Source: Kocuria sp.
GTDB taxonomy: Bacteria > Actinomycetota > Actinomycetes > Actinomycetales > Micrococcaceae
Assembly: GCA_030454085.1 (NCBI GenBank)
Contig: JAKDJD010000066.1
Coordinates: 1-10,119 of the forward strand
Direction: 5' to 3'
DNA: 10,119 nucleotides
The notes below the pieces were generated by a model. It did no database searches, was not told where the DNA came from, and saw only the letters and a list, made by a program, of their open reading frames with translations. Made by a program: the position numbers and the translations under genes. Shown here in pieces: positions 6,413 to 10,119 of this stretch (its first letter is position 1; every line of letters begins with the position of its first letter).

Positions 6413-8007
6413 AGGTGATCCGTGATGGTTCGGGCGTTGTGGCGCATCATGTCCTCGTAGTTCGGGGCGTCGGCGTCCAAGGTGTCGGAGTAGAGTTGCG
6501 CGACGCGCACGCCGGCGTCGTCGGCAACCTGTTGCAGGACGTTGCCGCGGCCCGTGGCCCCCTTGTCCACGAAGACCGTCGGGATGTGCAGGTCCCGGAT
6601 GGCCCGTGCGAGCCGTTGCCGCTGTTGGAGCCCCGGCTCTGTCCCGGGGACGGGGGCAACGAAGCCTTCGACCTTGAGACCGTAATGCTCGGCAAGGTAC
6701 CCGTAGCCGTCGTGTGCGGTAATGAGAGCGCGCCTGGATTCCGGGAGCGAGCCGTACGCCTCGCGGAGCTCTTGCTCGAGCCCGTCCAGGAACCCCAAAT
6801 AGGCGTGGGCGTTCGCTTGGAATGCGGAAGCGTACTGGGAGAACACCTTCGCCATATGGTCACGCATCACCTGCGCGGCCGCCTTGACGTTGGGAACGGC
6901 GTGCCAGAAGTGGGGGTCGATGTCTCCGTGAACATGCTTCCCCAACACGGCCTGTGCCAGAAGATACATCTGGTCTCCGGGTCGCCCCAGAAACCTGTAC
7001 TGGCTGCCTCCCGGGAGCTCTTGGAGCGCTTTGGCCGGAACGACGACCGTCGACGCGGGGTCGTATTCCCGAGGCCCGTTCTCCGCATCCGCGCGGAGCA
7101 CGATGGCGCGCCGAGCGACGTCGGCCGTGATGTCCGCGTGTCCGGCGTCCAGAACCTGCGCATCCGACCCCAGAGCCAGGGCGGCCTGCTTGGCATCAAT
7201 GCCGACCGCGAAGTGGATGACCCCGGTCGCGATCGTCTCGCCACGGAAGACCGCCCGGAGATCCATGGAGTAGCGTCCAGGCTCCGTGAAAGCCCAGGAC
7301 AGGTGGGTGTGGGCCTGTTGGGGCAACTCCACCGCGCCGAGCCGCCCGACCGTGGACTCTCCTTCTGCGAAGACTCTCGCCGAGCCACGCGTCCCGCTTG
7401 TGCCGCCGCCGCGTCGGGCACCCTCGGTCGCGGAGTCGGCGACTCCCGTCACCCGACCGAAGGTTTCGGTGACGAACGCGGCCGCTCTGCCCGGTCCTGT
7501 GATCGCGGTGGTTTCGAGCGTCACGGGTCGATCCTGGTCATCCACGGTTCCTTCGACGCGCATTCCGAGCCACACCGTGTCCATCGACAGGTCTTCGGTC
7601 ATCGGCCGGAGCACCCCGCCGTACTTCTCGATGTTCTCGGCGACCGGAATGGGACCCGTTGCCCCGTCCGGAAGGTTCGCGGTAACGGTCCGCAGGAGTT
7701 TTTGCTGTTCGAGCAGCATCCCGTTGGTGAAGGCGAGATCCGCGTACGCGAGATCGCGAATATTTCGCAGGCTCGGTTCATGGGAGTGAGGATCCGCGCC
7801 CGAGGGGACCAAGGAGGTGACGGATACGTGTTCGCTCCCGACCCGACGTGCCACATCGGCGAGGATCGGCGTCGTGACGACGACGTTGACGCGCCCCGGC
7901 CCGGAGCGCCGCTCATGTACCGCGGACCCACGGGCGCCGCCCGAGCAACTCGTCGTCGCGAGCACCCCGAGGGCGCCGAAGGCCTTCAGCGCACTTCTGC
8001 GCTTCAC
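6403..8007 (-). CDS. Anchored-repeat ABC transporter, substrate-binding lipoprotein with inserted surface domain
   Basis: Metal-binding lipoprotein of the TroA/ZnuA (cluster A-I) type, 534 residues where such proteins usually have about 300. The N-terminus MKRRSALKAFG resembles a twin-arginine signal and ends at a lipobox-like TTSC with Cys21. The N-lobe (~40-130) has DPHSHEPS with ligand His74. The C-lobe (~355-534) has DPHFWHAVPN (ligand His366), HDGYGYLAEHYG (His432) and SDTL (Asp508), giving the four expected ligands. Between the lobes (~134-353) lies a surface-anchored domain with its halves in swapped order: VWLG...GPG...HTHLSWAFTEPG (233-244)...FAVG comes first, then GHADI (289-293)...FLGRPGD (339-345). 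The GTG at 8007 is chosen because it overlaps the upstream stop as GTGA; an in-frame ATG at 8055 would put 16 residues before the signal peptide. No clear ribosome binding site is seen, suggesting coupled translation. It fits TIGR03772; zinc is the likeliest substrate. Confidence 0.93.
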   Translation of the reverse strand: MKRRSALKAFGALGVLATTSCSGGARGSAVHERRSGPGRVNVVVTTPILADVARRVGSEHVSVTSLVPSGADPHSHEPSLRNIRDLAYADLAFTNGMLLEQQKLLRTVTANLPDGATGPIPVAENIEKYGGVLRPMTEDLSMDTVWLGMRVEGTVDDQDRPVTLETTAITGPGRAAAFVTETFGRVTGVADSATEGARRGGGTSGTRGSARVFAEGESTVGRLGAVELPQQAHTHLSWAFTEPGRYSMDLRAVFRGETIATGVIHFAVGIDAKQAALALGSDAQVLDAGHADITADVARRAIVLRADAENGPREYDPASTVVVPAKALQELPGGSQYRFLGRPGDQMYLLAQAVLGKHVHGDIDPHFWHAVPNVKAAAQVMRDHMAKVFSQYASAFQANAHAYLGFLDGLEQELREAYGSLPESRRALITAHDGYGYLAEHYGLKVEGFVAPVPGTEPGLQQRQRLARAIRDLHIPTVFVDKGATGRGNVLQQVADDAGVRVAQLYSDTLDADAPNYEDMMRHNARTITDHLRG

Positions 8008-9089
8008 ACGGAGCGGCGGGTGCGGCGGATCGTTCGGACCACGAGGGCACCGCACACGGTGAGCGTGATCCCGAACAGGGCACAGACGATCATCGCGTCC
8101 TCGCGCGGACCGGTTTCTGCCAGCTGCCCAGGGTTCTGCCCGGCGGCGTTGGTATGACCTCCAGCCGCACCGTTCGATCCGCCTCCCGCGGATACGCCAT
8201 CAGCCGACTTGCCCTGAGTCTCGGCCCCGGACCCGTGCTGGGTGTCATGATGGCCCGGACCCGAGCCCGCCGGACCTCCCTGTTCGGCGCTTGCTCCCCC
8301 GGCGTCCTCGCAGTTCTGAGCGGCAGAAGCGACGGTTCCGGGGTTGGCCCTGGCTTCCTCGATCGCATGGTCCCCGACGGCGAACCGCAACGTGCCTGTG
8401 ACCTTCACCTGCCGACCATCCTTGAGGTTCACGGAATACGAGACCGTGGCGGTGTAGTGACCGGGTTGCGTGAAGACCCAGTTGCCGTGCTGGTGGGTGT
8501 GGAGGGGCACGCGGTAGGACTTCTGGCCCTTGGTGGAGAAAACATCGGTACCGGGCGAACCGAAATTTCCGGACAGGAACACGCTCATGTCCCCGGGCCC
8601 GTCGAACGAGTCCAGGGTCATGGTCACGTCCCCATCGGCGTGCTCGGCCAGGCCCTGATCCTGCGTGTTCCACCCGAGCCAGGGGACGCCGCCGACCTGG
8701 GTGGCCCCGATCATGAATACGTCGGAACCGGCTGGGGCGATCTTCTCCATGTTCGCCGGCATCTTCTGCTTGGCGGCCGCGTCGCTCAGGGCGAAGATCA
8801 GGCTCTCACTGTTCTTCCACGAGCCGGGCGAGGATCGGTCGTCCTTGACCACGGCGTCCAAGGTATCGCCCTTCAGCCGGGCGCCGAAGTCGAAGTGTCC
8901 GTCAGCGACGACCTCGGCCAGTGCGGTCGTCGCGGGGGCCGACACGCAGGGGGCGCCCTGGGGCGCGTCGTCGGCTTGAGCGGGAACAACGAACGAGGAT
9001 CCGGCCACGGCCAGTCCCAGGGCACCCGACGCGAGAACGAGGGACAGGGACTTCGGCGCTCGAGCAGAACGCCTGTTCTGACAGGTCAT
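8004..9089 (-). CDS. LAETG-anchored choice-of-anchor M surface protein, first gene of the ABC operon
   Basis: Predicted cell-wall-linked protein of 361 residues. The signal peptide is 1-39 (AQA/D). One surface-anchored domain (~48-241) carries GHFDFG (64-69), WLGWNTQD (137-144), DGPGDMSVFL (163-172), a triple-His run HTHQHGNWVF (197-206) and FAVGD. Cys48 and Cys260 bracket the domain, as in the second domain of the large protein at 777, and may form a disulfide. The Gly/Ser-rich linker includes scattered His (280, 281, 285, 312). The tail is LAETG (323-327), a hydrophobic segment (~332-352) and a RRTRR end, a variant sortase signal. The ATG is preceded by GAAGGA at six bases. As first gene behind the Fur/Zur-like operator it should be strongly expressed when metal is scarce. 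A metal-capture role is inferred from the His motifs and operon context; direct proof is absent. Confidence 0.93.
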   Translation of the reverse strand: MTCQNRRSARAPKSLSLVLASGALGLAVAGSSFVVPAQADDAPQGAPCVSAPATTALAEVVADGHFDFGARLKGDTLDAVVKDDRSSPGSWKNSESLIFALSDAAAKQKMPANMEKIAPAGSDVFMIGATQVGGVPWLGWNTQDQGLAEHADGDVTMTLDSFDGPGDMSVFLSGNFGSPGTDVFSTKGQKSYRVPLHTHQHGNWVFTQPGHYTATVSYSVNLKDGRQVKVTGTLRFAVGDHAIEEARANPGTVASAAQNCEDAGGASAEQGGPAGSGPGHHDTQHGSGAETQGKSADGVSAGGGSNGAAGGHTNAAGQNPGQLAETGPREDAMIVCALFGITLTVCGALVVRTIRRTRRSV

Positions 9090-9095
9090 GCTTCT

Positions 9096-9101
9096 TCCTT
9101 C
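9096..9101 (-). promoter_or_regulatory. Ribosome binding site of the operon's first gene
   Basis: The minus strand reads GAAGGA, six bases before the ATG at 9089. It is the best-placed binding site in the operon. Confidence 0.7.
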
Positions 9102-9154
9102 TCATGGGAGGTGCGAGTGGGGTGCCGATCGGCGCGATACCGGGGCTACTCAGC

Positions 9155-9183
9155 AGTAAATCTTAACTGACTATCATTCTCAA
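9155..9183 (-). promoter_or_regulatory. Probable promoter of the five-gene operon
   Basis: The minus strand has TTGAGA (9178-9183), a 17-bp spacer and TTTACT (9155-9160). The -35 is a good match, the -10 a fair one. The Fur/Zur-like operator at 9168-9182 covers the -35 and most of the spacer, so bound repressor would block it. The leader to the ATG at 9089 would be about 60 bases. Confidence 0.45.
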
Positions 9184-9196
9184 CTGTGGCTATGCT
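9167..9196 (+). promoter_or_regulatory. Probable promoter of the divergent gene at 9248
   Basis: CTGACT (9167-9172), an 18-bp spacer and TATGCT (9191-9196). It overlaps the operator and has the same operator-to--10 distance (8 bp) and the same -10 hexamer as the promoter at 630-659. Confidence 0.5.
9168..9182. promoter_or_regulatory. Fur/Zur-family operator between divergent genes
   Basis: Reads TGACTATCATTCTCA, matching the Fur-superfamily 7-1-7 palindrome TGATAATnATTATCA at 11 of 14 specified bases and the Zur-like pattern TGAnnATnATnnTCA in full on both strands. It lies 78 bp from the operon start (9089) and 65 bp from the divergent start (9248), overlapping candidate promoters for both, so one bound dimer could repress both directions. 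The second half, ATTCTCA, is identical to that of the operator at 631-645. Confidence 0.65.
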
Positions 9197-9235
9197 CGGA
9201 TATGCATCCCATCGAGCCGAGCACCCGGAACCGCT

Positions 9236-9243
9236 GGAAAGGA
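9236..9243 (+). promoter_or_regulatory. Ribosome binding site fixing the ATG at 9248
   Basis: GGAAAGGA, four bases (CCCC), then ATG. It decides the start of the partial gene. Confidence 0.7.
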
Positions 9244-9247
9244 CCCC

Positions 9248-10119
9248 ATGACGCCGATCCCCCGACCCGTCCACCGACCCGGACCGCGGCGTCGTGACTC
9301 GGGAAACCGCACCGGAGCATGGACGACGGCGCTGAGCCTGGTCCTTGCCCTGGGGCTTGTTCTCGGACCGGGCATGCTTCCGTCTCCGGCCCAAGTCAAA
9401 ACGGAGACCGAGCAGGAAAACGCCGTACGGGACGGGACAGCACCCGCCAGACGGCAGATACTTCGCGGCTCCGTCGACGTGCGCGCGAGCCTTCGCGATG
9501 ACGCGGCGGAGCTCTCTCTGCAACACAGCGATTCGCCCCGCGACGCCGCATTGAGCCGGGAAGCCTTCCGACCCGAAGAAGTGTGTCTCGGAGTCCCGGA
9601 CGAAGCGCGCCGCGAGCGAACCGGCCCACTCATGTCCTCGTGGACCGAATTTCTGGGGGCGGAGGGTGGGGGATTCTACGAGCTGCCTCAGGAACCCGAC
9701 CCGGGCCTGATTCACCTCGCCCTGGACACGGCTGATGTGGATTTTTCGGAGGTCTCCCCCGGCGGAGGCCACCTCTCCTTGGTCCCGGTATCGATGCCAC
9801 AGGGCTCGCGGTTCGGCGTCTATGCACAGCACGAGAGCGACCCTCCGAACGTGCTCCTGGATTCGACCCGGGGGAAATGGTCGATCGCGTCCAAGGGACC
9901 GTCACGGACCCCGGCTCACTGGGCGTTCACCGAACCCGGAACCTATGCTTTCGACATTCAATTCACCGCGGAGACGCCCCGCGGCGGGAAGGTGACCTCT
10001 GGCCGGCACCGGCTGACGTTCGCCGTCGGGAACCTCGCCATCGACGCATGCGCCGCCAGGCCCGCGGAGAGACAGCCTCCCGCGTCCAGTGGCCACAGCG
10101 CGACACCCCCACCCCGGCC
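9248..10119 (+). CDS. Exported choice-of-anchor M protein lacking the His motifs, 3' truncated by window end
   Basis: An open frame with no stop runs off the window: 290 complete codons plus two bases. Signal peptide 1-48: Arg-rich start, hydrophobic core ~25-43, cleavage near SPA/Q. Residues ~70-262 align by eye with the surface-anchored domains of the operon: RGSVDVRASL (73-82) where partners have GHVDI, GGFYELPQ (141-148) where they have xVYVVPQ, MPQGSRFGVYAQ (183-194) for the GPG-FSLYL segment, PAHWAFTEPGTYAFDI (222-237) for HTHxNWxFTxPG, and LTFAVGN (256-262). The framework is clear, but the GHxD His, the WNTQD motif and the HxH pair are absent. Cys113 and Cys268 are present. After the domain a Pro/Ser-rich linker begins, so a wall or membrane anchor probably follows outside the window. 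It is divergent from the ABC operon and shares its operator. The function is unknown; a structural or partner role without direct metal binding is possible. Confidence 0.88.
   Translation, partial: MTPIPRPVHRPGPRRRDSGNRTGAWTTALSLVLALGLVLGPGMLPSPAQVKTETEQENAVRDGTAPARRQILRGSVDVRASLRDDAAELSLQHSDSPRDAALSREAFRPEEVCLGVPDEARRERTGPLMSSWTEFLGAEGGGFYELPQEPDPGLIHLALDTADVDFSEVSPGGGHLSLVPVSMPQGSRFGVYAQHESDPPNVLLDSTRGKWSIASKGPSRTPAHWAFTEPGTYAFDIQFTAETPRGGKVTSGRHRLTFAVGNLAIDACAARPAERQPPASSGHSATPPPR

Noticed and set aside
8008..8055. ATG start at 8055 for the substrate-binding protein
   Set aside because: It would add a Pro-rich stretch before the KRRSALKAF signal peptide and overlap the upstream gene by 52 bp. 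The GTG at 8007 gives a clean lipoprotein signal and a GTGA overlap.
5347..8157. 936-codon open frame on the plus strand, antisense to the operon
   Set aside because: It lies opposite the binding-protein, surface-protein and part of the ATPase genes, all of which are clearly recognisable. It has no plausible binding site or domains and is a shadow of GC-rich codon use on the other strand.
1..10119. tRNA, rRNA or riboswitch genes
   Set aside because: I saw no cloverleaf, rRNA-like stretch or known riboswitch core in the gene-free regions. The ~115-base leader before 777 shows only weak local pairing.

Overview
The window comes from a high-GC Gram-positive bacterium, almost certainly an actinobacterium. 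The evidence is GC-rich codon use throughout, GTG starts, sortase motifs of the LAxTG type, and a set of protein families confined to Actinobacteria (the 'anchored repeat' ABC transporter families TIGR03769 to TIGR03773, also called choice-of-anchor M). I cannot name the genus from sequence alone.

Layout. Positions 1-630 hold no convincing gene. They carry at least seven copies of a ~20-bp motif (consensus CGAGGTGGCAGTYTKGTGCA) in both orientations. A Fur/Zur-like operator and a TATGCT -10 box (631-659) precede a 955-residue sortase-anchored surface protein on the plus strand (777-3644). A strong hairpin (3655-3700) separates it from a converging five-gene operon on the minus strand. In transcription order the operon is: LAETG-anchored surface protein (9089-8004), substrate-binding lipoprotein (8007-6403), membrane-anchored surface protein (6351-5356), ATPase (5359-4598) and permease (4601-3720). 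Three of the four junctions are 4-bp GTGA/ATGA overlaps. A second Fur/Zur-like operator at 9168-9182 sits between the operon and a divergent gene starting at 9248, another signal-peptide-bearing protein of the same domain family, which is cut off by the window end.

How it fits together. The ATPase, ABC-3 (ZnuB/MntB-type) permease and TroA/ZnuA-type binding protein form a transition-metal importer, most likely for zinc, with manganese or iron possible. Five proteins (four surface proteins plus the binding protein) carry six copies of one extracellular domain. Its conserved GHxD and HxH-x-x-W-x-F motifs look like a metal site. The plausible picture is surface-bound metal capture and hand-over to a lipoprotein and then the permease, switched on when metal is scarce through two operators of the same architecture.

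The most unusual points are: the binding protein has this domain inserted in circularly permuted order exactly where ZnuA proteins have their His-rich loop; the ATPase has Lys in place of the catalytic Walker B Glu; and the gene at the right end keeps the domain's framework but has lost its histidines. The transporter family itself is already named in databases; these details are what deserve a second look.
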